A stretch of DNA of 64,000 nt from Tragulus kanchil (Eukaryota > Chordata > Mammalia > Artiodactyla > Tragulidae). Every line of letters starts with the position of its first letter. The first letter of the stretch is position 1. Where the stretch lies: NCBI GenBank assembly GCA_022376925.1, contig JAIOJX010000032.1:117777979-117841978 (forward strand), written 5' to 3'. The position numbers and the translations under genes are program-made. A model generated the notes under the pieces. It was not told the DNA's origin. It did no database searches and worked only from the letters and a program-made list of their open reading frames with translations. This document shows, one piece after another, positions 1 to 11,700 of this stretch.

Positions 1-69
1 GGGTGGCGGGAACAGTCGGTCCTCTCTGACACTATCATCCTCCCTACCCTGCCAGAGTCCTTAGCCAGG

Positions 70-1813
<1,744 letters not shown>

Positions 1814-2305
1814 GAAACAAGGATGAGTTGGGTGCCCACCTAAGTGCCTCAGGACTGCACCTTGGGCAGCATCTGTCATTGTCATCCTCCCCAGCTTCAC
1901 CTGTGACCAGGGCTTATGTGGTCAGGACTGAGCGGGGACAGCTCTCTGCTCGCACAGCTGGTACACAGGGACCACCGCTTCTCTTCCTCCCCACTTCTCC
2001 CGGCCAGCCCCAGGGACGTGGCCTCATTGCCCTCTACCACTCCAGAGCTGGGGGCTGAAAGGGCTGGACACTTACTACCCACTCCCTGCCTTACACTTGG
2101 GAGAGGAGCACTCAGGGCTGGCCCCCACCAGGGTCTTGTGGCCTTTTTCCTCACACTGAAGAGGTCAGCAATAATCTGTCACTGTGGACCCAGACTCTCC
2201 CCTTCTCCACCTGACAATGAAGTAGGAGCTTCTTGGCCAAAGGTCAGGGTGGATGAAGGGCTTGGGAATACAGCCTGCTGAGGCTGCTCACTCCTTTATG
2301 TCTTT

Positions 2306-2311
2306 ATTAAA
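2306..2311 (+). terminator. ELOVL1: ELOVL1 polyadenylation signal
   Basis: ATTAAA lies about 490 bases after the ELOVL1 stop codon, followed by GT-rich sequence (about 2340-2355) suited to a downstream cleavage element. The 1814-2330 stretch is the 3' UTR. A redundant copy of the signal is at 3420-3425. Confidence 0.7.
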
Positions 2312-2561
2312 AGTGACAGAGGAAAGCGCCTTGAGGCTGTGTGTGTATGTGTGTCAATAGAGGCGGTGGGTACAACACTTGGCAGCCTGTGTGCAAACAG
2401 GAGGGCTAGTCAAGGTGCCACCGGATGGATGTTTCTCTGGTCACAGTAGAGAGGAGCCCCTGGGAAGGCTGCTGGACAGAGGTCATGCCAGAAGAGATGG
2501 AGATGTGACTTTATTAGAAAAGTTAAAACACACACACACACACAAACTGATGAGTTGGCCC

Positions 2562-2738
2562 TCAACGGATGCCTCGGTGGATGAGGCTGCTTTTGGTTGC
2601 ACTGGCCTTCTCCAGCTCCCCGCCGGGCAGGGTCCAGCTCAAAGCAGCGCCACAGCCGGAGGGTCTCATCTGCTGCTGCTGAGGCCACGGTAGCCCCATC
2701 TGGGCTCATGGTCAGACTCAGCACCCGGGCTGTATGAC
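2562..2738 (-). pseudogene. CDC20: Redundant copy of CDC20 last exon with a 2-nt deletion
   Basis: This repeats the exon at 3676-3854 but lacks two nucleotides in a CCG-rich run near 2624. The frame breaks after DPARR, so the normal IR tail is lost. The copy at 3676-3854 keeps the frame and ends in GIR-stop. It is part of the 1881-2934 / 2994-4050 duplication, so I take this as a lower-quality copy of the same locus rather than a real pseudogene. Confidence 0.8.
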
Positions 2739-3623
2739 CTGGAACATGGGAGCAGTGCATATGAAGGCCGATAACTACAGCCCTCCAATTTTGAGTGTTT
2801 GTAACAGTTTAACTGAGATAATTAAGGATTCACATAGTATAAAATCCATCCTGTTAAAGCATACAGTTCATTGGTTTCTAGTATATTCACAAAGTTATGC
2901 AATCATCACAACAATAATTCCCCACTCCATAAAGCACCGATTTCATTTTTGGGCTTCAGTCATGTATTATTCACAAAGTTTATCAGTCATTGAGTCATCC
3001 TCCCCAGCTTCACCTGTGACCAGGGCTTATGTGGTCAGGACTGAGCGGGACAGCTCTCTGCTCGCACAGCTGGTACACAGGGACCACCGCTTCTCTTCCT
3101 CCCCACTTCTCCCGGCCAGCCCCAGGGACGTGGCCTCATTGCCCTCTACCACTCCAGAGCGGGGGGCTGAAAGGGCTGGACACTTACTACCCACTCCCTG
3201 CCTTACACTTGGGAGAGGAGCACTCAGGGCTGGCCCCCACCAGGGTCTTGGGGCCCTTTTTTCCTCACACTGAAGAGGTCAGCAATAATCTGTCACTGTG
3301 GACCCAGACTCTCCCCTTCTCCACCTGACAATGAAGTAGGAGCTTCTTGGCCAAAGGTCAGGGTGGATGAAGGGCTTGGGAATACAGCCTGCTGAGGCTG
3401 CTCACTCCTTTATGTCTTTATTAAAAGTGACAGAGGAAAGCGCCTTGAGGCTGTGTGTGTATGTGTGTCAATAGAGGCGGTGGGTACAACACTTGGCAGC
3501 CTGTGTGCAAACAGGAGGGCTAGTCAAGGTGCCACCGGATGGATGTTTCTCTGGTCACAGTAGAGAGGAGCCCCTGGGAAGGCTGCTGGACAGAGGTCAT
3601 GCCAGAAGAGATGGAGATGTGAC

Positions 3624-3629
3624 TTTATT
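3624..3629 (-). terminator. CDC20: CDC20 polyadenylation signal
   Basis: TTTATT on the + strand reads AATAAA on the CDC20 strand, about 50 bases past the TGA. A CA-repeat lies between stop and signal. The redundant copy is at 2510-2515, about 200 bases from the ELOVL1 signal. Confidence 0.75.
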
Positions 3630-3675
3630 AGAAAAGTTAAAACACACACACACACACAAACTGATGAGTTGGCCC

Positions 3676-6600
3676 TCAACGGATGCCTCGGTGGATGAGG
3701 CTGCTTTTGGTTGCACTGGCCTTCTCCAGCTCCCGCCGCCGGGCAGGGTCCAGCTCAAAGCAGCGCCACAGCCGGAGGGTCTCATCTGCTGCTGCTGAGG
3801 CCACGGTAGCCCCATCTGGGCTCATGGTCAGACTCAGCACCCGGGCTGTATGACCTGGAACATGGGAGCAGTGCATATGAAGGCCGATAACTACAGCCCT
3901 CCAATTTTGAGTGTTTGTAACAGTTTAACTGAGATAATTAAGGATTCACATAGTATAAAATCCATCCTGTTAAAGCATACAGTTCATTGGTTTCTAGTAT
4001 ATTCACAAAGTTATGCAATCATCACAACAATAATTCATCACTCCATAAAGACAGTCACGCCTCGTTACCTTCTACCTCAGCCTCTGTGTGTGTGCTAAGT
4101 CGCTTCAGTCATGTCTGATTCTGATTCTATGGGCTACAACCTGGCAGGTTTATCAGTCCATTGGATTCTCCAGGCAAGAGCACTGGAGTGGGTTGCCATG
4201 TCCTCCTTCAGGGGATTTTTCCAAGATCCTTGACCCAAGGATCAAAACTGCATCTCTTATGTCTCCTGCATTGCAGGTGGATTCTTTACCACCGAGCCAT
4301 TGGGGAAGCCACCCCCCTCCACCACCGTCACCCCCAGCCTCTAGCAACTATTAATCTGTTCTCTACCTGCTTTTGCCTTTACTGGACATTTCATATAGTC
4401 ATATAGTATGTGCCCTTTTGTGCCTGTCACTTTAGCACCTACCTTTCAGCTCAGCCACCTTGGCCATGGTTGGGAACTTCCAAATAACCAACTGGTTCTG
4501 GGCAAAACCATGGCCTGAGATGAGCTCCTTGTAGTGGGGAGACCAGAGGATGGAGCACACCTGTGGAGAGGGAATGGCAGGAGCATTACATCCAGAGAGC
4601 CAGCACTACTCAAATCGGAACCACCGTGGCATTAGGTAGTCGGCCAGGGGTACAGACTCAGCTTTGAATCATTAGAGATCTTAAAAAGCCTTTTGTGAAT
4701 CACAACTGTCTGTATATTTTACAGATGAGGAATCAATTGGAAGGGGGTTCAGCAAGTTGTCTTAAGTTCACACATGCAAGTTAGTTACATTAGTTAGTAG
4801 GTGACAGAGCCAGAATTTGAACTCTGGTTCCAGAGTTGAAGTGTGTTAGTCACTCAGTCATGTCTGACTCTTTTTAACCCCATGGACAGTAGCCCACCAG
4901 GCTCCTCTGTCCATGGGATTCTCCAGGCAAGAATACTGGAGTGGGCTGCCATGCCCTTCTCCAGGGGCTCTTCTGGACCCACAGGGAGACTCTACCATCT
5001 GAGCCATCAGGGAAGCTAGACTAAAGAGCCCAAGGCTAGAATAAAGTCTGCATGTGCTGGGCAGGGGGGTGGCAGGAGAGGAAGCCGCAGTGCTTGCAGG
5101 GAAACCCACCTTTGAGCAAGGGCCTCAAACATCATTGTAAAGCATTTGGATTATAGGCTGTAGGTGATCGGGAGCCTTACAGGGCTTAAGGAGGAGAGAA
5201 ACAGACCACCCAGACCAGTATGGAGGACAGCCTGGAAAAGACCAGCCTGTGAGTCTCCCTAGGAAGAAGGATGAGCCTGAGGGCTGGGGACATGTGTGAA
5301 TGATACTCTGAGGTAAAACTCATACCTCTCGGTGACTAGGTGAGGAAGACGAAGAGTCTAGCCTTTTCCGATTTCAGAGTAGTGTCCCTCTCAAACAGCA
5401 GAGGAGGAACACATTTCAGGGAGGCGAGGGGAAGTGACAAGTTTAATTTGGGACCTGTGGGGGTGGTGCCACCTTATAGAACACGAGGTTAGAGACAGGC
5501 TGGCTGTGGACTGTCGGAAATGTGTGTCTGGAATTCATGAGTGACAGCCGAGTTTGGAAATCATCCCAGTATCGCATCGGTGAAGCTATTGGGGGGGACC
5601 GTTGCCCAGGAAGGCTATACAGAATAACGCATCTGGGAATGAGACCGGAATAAGAAAGCCTACCTGAGAATGGGCGTCCACAGCATTCAGACAGACCCCA
5701 GAACAGACGTTCCAGATTCGAATGTGTCGATCACTTGTGCCCCCGCCAGTTGCCAGGACATTGGACTGCCAGGGACACCAAGCTACAGCCTAGGTGCGAT
5801 AAAGGTTGAGGTCAGCAGGTTCTAGAGCTAGACAAGGAGTTATAGGGTGCACAGATTAACTCAGTTCAATCCCACCCTCCCGTGGCCCCTTAAATAGTCC
5901 CCACATTCTAGGTGAGATCTGCAGCCCAGCCCCACTCTCACCTTGACAGCTCCCTGATGCTGGGTGAAGGTCTGCAGAGGAACCCAGCCACCCTCTCCAG
6001 GAGCACTAGGCCACACGTTGACCAAGTTGTCGTTGCCACCACTAGCTAAATGCCGTCCATCTGGAGCCCAGCGCAGCCCACACACTTCCTGGCTGTGGCC
6101 ACTCAGGGTAGCCACATGGTGCTCTGCTACCCGGACATCATGGTGGTGGATATGGCCGGAGCGTGAGCCACTGCAGGAGGAGAAGGGAACCAGGTCCTGT
6201 AGAAATGCCAAACAGGCAGCAGTCCATAGCTGCTTCCAGAAATCCAGGAGGGGGCCAGAGAACCACCTTTGAGCAAGGGCCTCGGATTGTTTAGGCTGTA
6301 GGTGATCGGAGCCTTACAGGGCTTAAGGAGGAGAGAAACAGACCACCCAGACCAGTATGGAGGACAGCCTGGAAAAGACCAGCCTGTGAGTCTCCCTAGG
6401 AAGAAGGATGAGCCTGAGGGCTGGGGACATGTGTGAATGATACTCTGAGGTAAAACTCATACCTCTCGGTGACTAGGTGAGGAAGACGAAGAGTCTAGCC
6501 TTTTCCGATTTCAGAGTAGTGTCCCTCTCAAACAGCAGAGGAGGAACACATTTCAGGGAGGCGAGGGGAAGTGACAAGTTTAATTTGGGACCTGTGGGGG

Positions 6601-9600
6601 TGGTGCCACCTTATAGAACACGAGGTTAGAGACAGGCTGGCTGTGGACTGTCGGAAATGTGTGTCTGGAATTCATGAGTGACAGCCGAGTTTGGAAATCA
6701 TCCCAGTATCGCATCGGTGAAGCTATTGGGGGGGACCGTTGCCCAGGAAGGCTATACAGAATAACGCATCTGGGAATGAGACCGGAATAAGAAAGCCTAC
6801 CTGAGAATGGGCGTCCACAGCATTCAGACAGACCCCAGAACAGACGTTCCAGATTCGAATGTGTCGATCACTTGTGCCCCCGCCAGTTGCCAGGACATTG
6901 GACTGCCAGGGACACCAAGCTACAGCCTAGGTGCGATAAAGGTTGAGGTCAGCAGGTTCTAGAGCTAGACAAGGAGTTATAGGGTGCACAGATTAACTCA
7001 GTTCAATCCCACCCTCCCGTGGCCCCTTAAATAGTCCCCACATTCTAGGTGAGATCTGCAGCCCAGCCCCACTCTCACCTTGACAGCTCCCTGATGCTGG
7101 GTGAAGGTCTGCAGAGGAACCCAGCCACCCTCTCCAGGAGCACTAGGCCACACGTTGACCAAGTTGTCGTTGCCACCACTAGCTAAATGCCGTCCATCTG
7201 GAGCCCAGCGCAGCCCACACACTTCCTGGCTGTGGCCACTCAGGGTAGCCACATGGTGCTCTGCTACCCGGACATCATGGTGGTGGATATGGCCGGAGCG
7301 TGAGCCACTGCAGGAGGGGAGAAGGGAACCAGGTCCTGTAGAAATGCCAAACAGGCAGCAGTCCATAGCTGCTTCCATCCAGAGGGGCACAGTCCAGGGA
7401 GAGGGGGCCAACATCAGACAGACCTTATAACAATACTAGCAAAGCCACTGACCTGGACAGGATATAGCTGTTCCAACAGAGGGAGCCCACTCGGGCCGAA
7501 TGACTGGTCATGTTTCGAAGCCGCTTCTGCTGTTGCACATCCCATAGCTGCAGAGAGAGCAGACCGTGAGGACCAGGACTTGGCATTCACATCCTCCTGC
7601 TGGGCAAGCCCCCTGGCTCTGGGGACCACAGAGCTGTGGCCCAGGGACAAGTCTCACCTGCACCTCGGCACTGCTGGTGCCCACAGCCAGGTAGTTGCCC
7701 TCTTTGATCCAGGCCACAGAAGAGACGTAGTCCCCAGGGTGCTCCATCTGCAGCAGCTGCAGGATGTCGCCGGTACTAGCACTCCACAAGTACACGCTGT
7801 GGTCCAGAGCCACAGCCAGGACATTTGCAGAGCTCCAGTCCACAAGGTTCAGGTCTGCCAGGGTGGGGAATGGGAGAGCATAAGCCTTCTTGTTCACCTC
7901 ATTGCGCTCTCCCTCTTTCTCCACCCGTTGGACAAGAAGGCTGCACTTACAGTAGTCATTCCGGATCTCAGGGGCGTCCAGGATGCGGTCAGGCAGGGAA
8001 GGAATGTAACGGCAAGTCTTCCTGCAAGAGCCAGGCGTGGCCTTCTGGCTATAGAGCACTTTTAGTCTGTTCTGGTAACCTGTGGCAACAGAGTGGGTCT
8101 AGACCCTGAGAGGCAGACACCTGTTGGCAAACCCCTGAGTCTTAGATGGGAAGGACAGCCATCTCATCTCCCTGAGCCCTGGGGACAGAATGACACCTTA
8201 CCCTCTTTTGGGTGCCAGATTAACTCAGTTCAATCCCACCCTCCCGTGGCCCCTAAAACCCCATTTTGGGGCTGCAGCCCAGCCCCACTCTCACCTTGAC
8301 AGCTCCCTGATGCTGGGTGAAGGTCTGCAGAGGAACCCAGCCACCCTCTCCAGGAGCACTAGGCCACACGTTGACCAAGTTGTCGTTGCCACCACTAGCT
8401 AAATGCCGTCCATCTGGAGCCCAGCGCAGCCCACACACTTCCTGGCTGTGGCCACTCAGGGTAGCCACATGGTGCTCTGCTACCCGGACATCATGGTGGT
8501 GGATATGGCCGGAGCGTGAGCCACTGCAGGAGGGGAGAAGGGAACCAGGTCCTGTAGAAATGCCAAACAGGCAGCAGTCCATAGCTGCTTCCATCCAGAG
8601 GGGCACAGTCCAGGGAGAGGGGGCCAACATCAGACAGACCTTATAACAATACTAGCAAAGCCACTGACCTGGACAGGATATAGCTGTTCCAACAGAGGGA
8701 GCCCACTCGGGCCGAATGACTGGTCATGTTTCGAAGCCGCTTCTGCTGTTGCACATCCCATAGCTGCAGAGAGAGCAGACCGTGAGGACCAGGACTTGGC
8801 ATTCACATCCTCCTGCTGGGCAAGCCCCCTGGCTCTGGGGACCACAGAGCTGTGGCCCAGGGACAAGTCTCACCTGCACCTCGGCACTGCTGGTGCCCAC
8901 AGCCAGGTAGTTGCCCTCTTTGATCCAGGCCACAGAAGAGACGTAGTCCCCAGGGTGCTCCATCTGCAGCAGCTGCAGGATGTCGCCGGTACTAGCACTC
9001 CACAAGTACACGCTGTGGTCCAGAGCCACAGCCAGGACATTTGCAGAGCTCCAGTCCACAAGGTTCAGGTCTGCCAGGGTGGGGAATGGGAGAGCATAAG
9101 CCTTCTTGTTCACCTCATTGCGCTCTCCCTCTTTCTCCACCCGTTGGACAAGAAGGCTGCACTTACAGTAGTCATTCCGGATCTCAGGGGCGTCCAGGAT
9201 GCGGTCAGGCAGGGAAGGAATGTAACGGCAAGTCTTCCTGCAAGAGCCAGGCGTGGCCTTCTGGCTATAGAGCACTTTTAGTCTGTTCTGGTAACCTGTG
9301 GCAACAGAGTGGGTCTAGACCCTGAGAGGCAGACACTTCCCCATGCCTTTAGCAGAAAGGCAGATAAGCACTTCCCTTGAGTCTTAGATGGGAAGGACAG
9401 CCATCTCATCTCCCCTGAGCCCTGGGGACAGAATGACACCTTACCCTCTGGGGCATTTTGTGGTTTTCCACTGAGCCGAAGGATCTTGGCTTCCTCCACG
9501 TCGAAACCGTTCAGATTCAAAGCCCATGCTTTCTGATGTTCCTGGCACATTAAGGGTGGTGGTGAAGTGGCGGTATTATCAGATTACACACGCCTTTTTC

Positions 9601-11162
9601 CTGCCTTCGGTCCCCTGGGACGCATACCTTTTTGGTGGGCGTCTCGCTGTTGTCGGGCTGGTTCTCCTTGCTCAGGAGGAAGCTAGCCACCTCCATCTGG
9701 GAGGCGCTGCGTTGGGGGATATAGCGGTCACCGCCAGGTTTGCTGGGAGTGGTCTGAATCTTGGAGCTGGATTTGCCTGGGACAAAAGGAGAGGGAAGTC
9801 GAACTATCTATCAGAGCCGGCTCTGGGGGAGGAGGCGTGAAGGCTGCTTCCAGCCCTTCCCCTTCCCTCCCCGCGTCCCATCACATCCTACTGACCCGGA
9901 GTGCGGCCTGGGGTCCTGCCGGCGCTGTGGGATCGGTTAGCTGCCCGCATAGGCGAGTGGGCCGGTCCTGCGGCTTCCTTCGCTTTGCGCTGCCAGCGCG
10001 CAGGGGGTGCGTTGGGGATGGGTGTATCCAGTTGCAACAGCGAGTGCAAGTCACTCTCGAACACGAACTGGGCCATCGGAACTTCTGGAGGGAGAAGGTT
10101 CCTTGCTTTGGCTGCCCGGTGAGCTCTAGAGTAAGAGAGGCGGCCGCGCTCTGCGGCGGCCGATCATAGGCAGGGCCACCCTGGCCGCAGCCCTTCCCGG
10201 CACGGCACCCTTGGCCGCGGTCCCAGCCCGGTTCGCTCGGTCCAGCCGTCTCTCACCTTCAGCTTAAAGCACGTTTCAATCCCAGACCTGCCTAAGCGGT
10301 GCAGACTTCGACGTCTTAAACTCTCCGCTCCAAGCAGTCATTGGCTCCTTCAAAATCTAACCGTCGCAACCGTCGCCCTCAGCCATTGGCCTCCACGGCA
10401 TAGGGGGCGGGACTTCCGGGGGAAATTGCAGATCTCACGGGAGTCCGGCAGTGGAGCGGGATTTGAAGGATGGGAGAAAGGCAAAGGCAGCTCCACCACC
10501 ACCGTGTGTCGGGAAACGGGGCGGGGCGGGGCAGGGCGCGGCGCGTCTGGGGGCGGGGCCTGCGCTGACTGCGTCCCCCTATCGCTTCCATTCATTCCTC
10601 AGTCTCCCGCACCCGCCCTCTGAGCAGGATCGTTTATGATGAACCGCAGAACTCAGGTCAGTTATCAGATTACACACGCCTTTTTCCTGCCTTCGGTCCC
10701 CTGGGACGCATACCTTTTTGGTGGGCGTCTCGCTGTTGTCGGGCTGGTTCTCCTTGCTCAGGAGGAAGCTAGCCACCTCCATCTGGGAGGCGCTGCGTTG
10801 GGGGATATAGCGGTCACCGCCAGGTTTGCTGGGAGTGGTCTGAATCTTGGAGCTGGATTTGCCTGGGACAAAAGGAGAGGGAAGTCGAACTATCTATCAG
10901 AGCCGGCTCTGGGGGAGGAGGCGTGAAGGCTGCTTCCAGCCCTTCCCCTTCCCTCCCCGCGTCCCATCACATCCTACTGACCCGGAGTGCGGCCTGGGGT
11001 CCTGCCGGCGCTGTGGGATCGGTTAGCTGCCCGCATAGGCGAGTGGGCCGGTCCTGCGGCTTCCTTCGCTTTGCGCTGCCAGCGCGCAGGGGGTGCGTTG
11101 GGGATGGGTGTATCCAGTTGCAACAGCGAGTGCAAGTCACTCTCGAACACGAACTGGGCCAT
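3676..11162 (-). CDS. CDC20: CDC20, APC/C co-activator (10 coding exons, one copy of each duplicate)
   Basis: WD40 activator of the anaphase-promoting complex; it binds securin and cyclin B for ubiquitination and is held by MAD2/BUBR1 in the spindle checkpoint. In-frame exon path on the - strand: 10982-11162 (ATG at 11162), 10714-10862, 9445-9541, 9167-9295, 8874-9070, 8669-8763, 8295-8523, 6801-6926, 4443-4560, 3676-3854 (TGA). Lengths sum to 1500 nt, i.e. 499 aa, equal to human. Seen: C-box DRYIPQR (about 77-83), KEN box (about 97-99), MAD2-binding KILRL (about 129-133), seven WD repeats from about residue 180, and the C-terminal IR tail. An AAG/GTGAGA donor at 11342-11343 and an acceptor just 5' of the ATG show a noncoding first exon. 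Extra exon copies at 2562-2738, 5664-6170, 7079-8079 and 9628-10076 are redundant duplicates, not extra repeats of the protein. Confidence 0.96.
4092..4312 (-). mobile_element. Bov-tA SINE, antisense
   Basis: CDC20 intron 9. Shows the ruminant signature blocks in reverse: TTCTCCAGGCAAGAGCACTG, GGAGTGGGTTGCCATG and the final GGGAAGCC head. Confidence 0.85.
4690..4825 (-). repeat. MIR-like fragment
   Basis: TTTACAGATGAGGAA ... AGTAGGTGACAGAGCC ... TTTGAACTCTGGTTC follows the order of the old mammalian MIR SINE in reverse. Diverged. Confidence 0.6.
4842..5018 (-). mobile_element. Bov-tA SINE, antisense
   Basis: Second SINE of the family in the CDC20 intron between exons 8 and 9; same blocks, ending ATCAGGGAAGCT. 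The 5020-5660 stretch beyond it holds only intron sequence and the start of duplication 2. Confidence 0.85.
5107..7377 (+). repeat. Direct duplication 2 (5107-6238 / 6263-7377)
   Basis: Contains CDC20 exons 8 and 7. The second copy lacks about 20 bases near its start; the 24-base filler 6239-6262 looks like a compressed version of 7376-7410. Confidence 0.88.
5664..6170 (-). pseudogene. CDC20: Redundant copies of CDC20 WD-repeat exons 8 and 7
   Basis: 5664-5789 duplicates the exon at 6801-6926; 5942-6170 duplicates the 229-nt exon also found at 7079-7307 and 8295-8523. All copies keep open frames and splice sites. The 229-nt exon (GSRSGH ... QHQGAVK) therefore occurs three times, which no CDC20 transcript would need. 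Confidence 0.85.
6989..9449 (+). repeat. Direct duplication 3 (6989-8206 / 8216-9449)
   Basis: Contains CDC20 exons 7 to 4. It overlaps duplication 2, so about 300 bases around exon 7 occur three times. The copies differ by a short insertion near 9336-9375 and by a gap near 8253. Confidence 0.88.
7079..8079 (-). pseudogene. CDC20: Redundant copies of CDC20 exons 7, 6, 5 and 4
   Basis: Blocks 7079-7307, 7453-7547, 7658-7854 and 7951-8079 duplicate 8295-8523, 8669-8763, 8874-9070 and 9167-9295, with the same splice sites and protein reading. Only one set can belong to the gene. Confidence 0.85.
9628..10084 (-). pseudogene. CDC20: Redundant copy of the first two CDC20 coding exons
   Basis: 9628-9776 and 9896-10084 (ATG at 10076) repeat 10714-10862 and 10982-11170 at an offset of 1086 bases. 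Both copies encode the C-box and KEN box without change. Either copy completes the gene. Confidence 0.85.
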
Positions 11163-11700
11163 CGGAACTTCTGGAGGGAGAAGGTTCCTTGCTTTGGCTG
11201 CCCGGTGAGCTCTAGAGTAAGAGAGGCGGCCGCGCTCTGCGGCGGCCGATCATAGGCAGGGCCACCCTGGCCGCAGCCCTTCCCGGCACGGCACCCTTGG
11301 CCGCGGTCCCAGCCCGGTTCGCTCGGTCCAGCCGTCTCTCACCTTCAGCTTAAAGCACGTTTCAATCCCAGACCTGCCTAAGCGGTGCAGACTTCGACGT
11401 CTTAAACTCTCCGCTCCAAGCAGTCATTGGCTCCTTCAAAATCTAACCGTCGCAACCGTCGCCCTCAGCCATTGGCCTCCACGGCATAGGGGGCGGGACT
11501 TCCGGGGGAAATTGCAGATCTCACGGGAGTCCGGCAGTGGAGCGGGATTTGAAGGATGGGAGAAAGGCAAAGGCAGCTCCACCACCACCGTGTGTCGGGA
11601 AACGGGGCGGGGCGGGGCAGGGCGCGGCGCGTCTGGGGGCGGGGCCTGCGCTGACTGCGTCCCCCTATCGCTTCCATTCATTCCTCAGTCTCCCCGCACC
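9880..11700. other. CpG island at the CDC20 5' end (two copies)
   Basis: High GC and frequent CG dinucleotides cover 9880-10625 and again 10966-11700, spanning the first coding exon, noncoding exon and promoter. The real island is one unit of about 740 bases. Confidence 0.75.
11343..11500 (-). promoter_or_regulatory. CDC20: CDC20 promoter: two CCAAT boxes, CHR-like element, GC boxes
   Basis: Upstream of the noncoding exon donor, the - strand shows two CCAAT boxes (+ strand ATTGG at 11426-11430 and 11471-11475), a TTTGAA cell-cycle homology (CHR)-like hexamer at 11435-11440, and GC boxes from about 11490 outward in a CpG island running to about 11700. NF-Y boxes with a CHR are the known signature of G2/M genes, and CDC20 is one of them. 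The duplicate copy has the same sites at 10340-10344, 10385-10389 and 10349-10354. The start site is not resolved. Confidence 0.5.

Larger units (their letters stand above)
1881..4050 (+). repeat. Direct duplication 1 (1881-2934 / 2994-4050)
   Basis: Carries the ELOVL1 3' UTR end and the last CDC20 exon. Filler 2935-2993 resembles pieces of the flank at about 4100-4165 (a GCTTCAGTCATGT piece and a TTTATCAGTC piece), so the joint looks patched. Confidence 0.9.
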
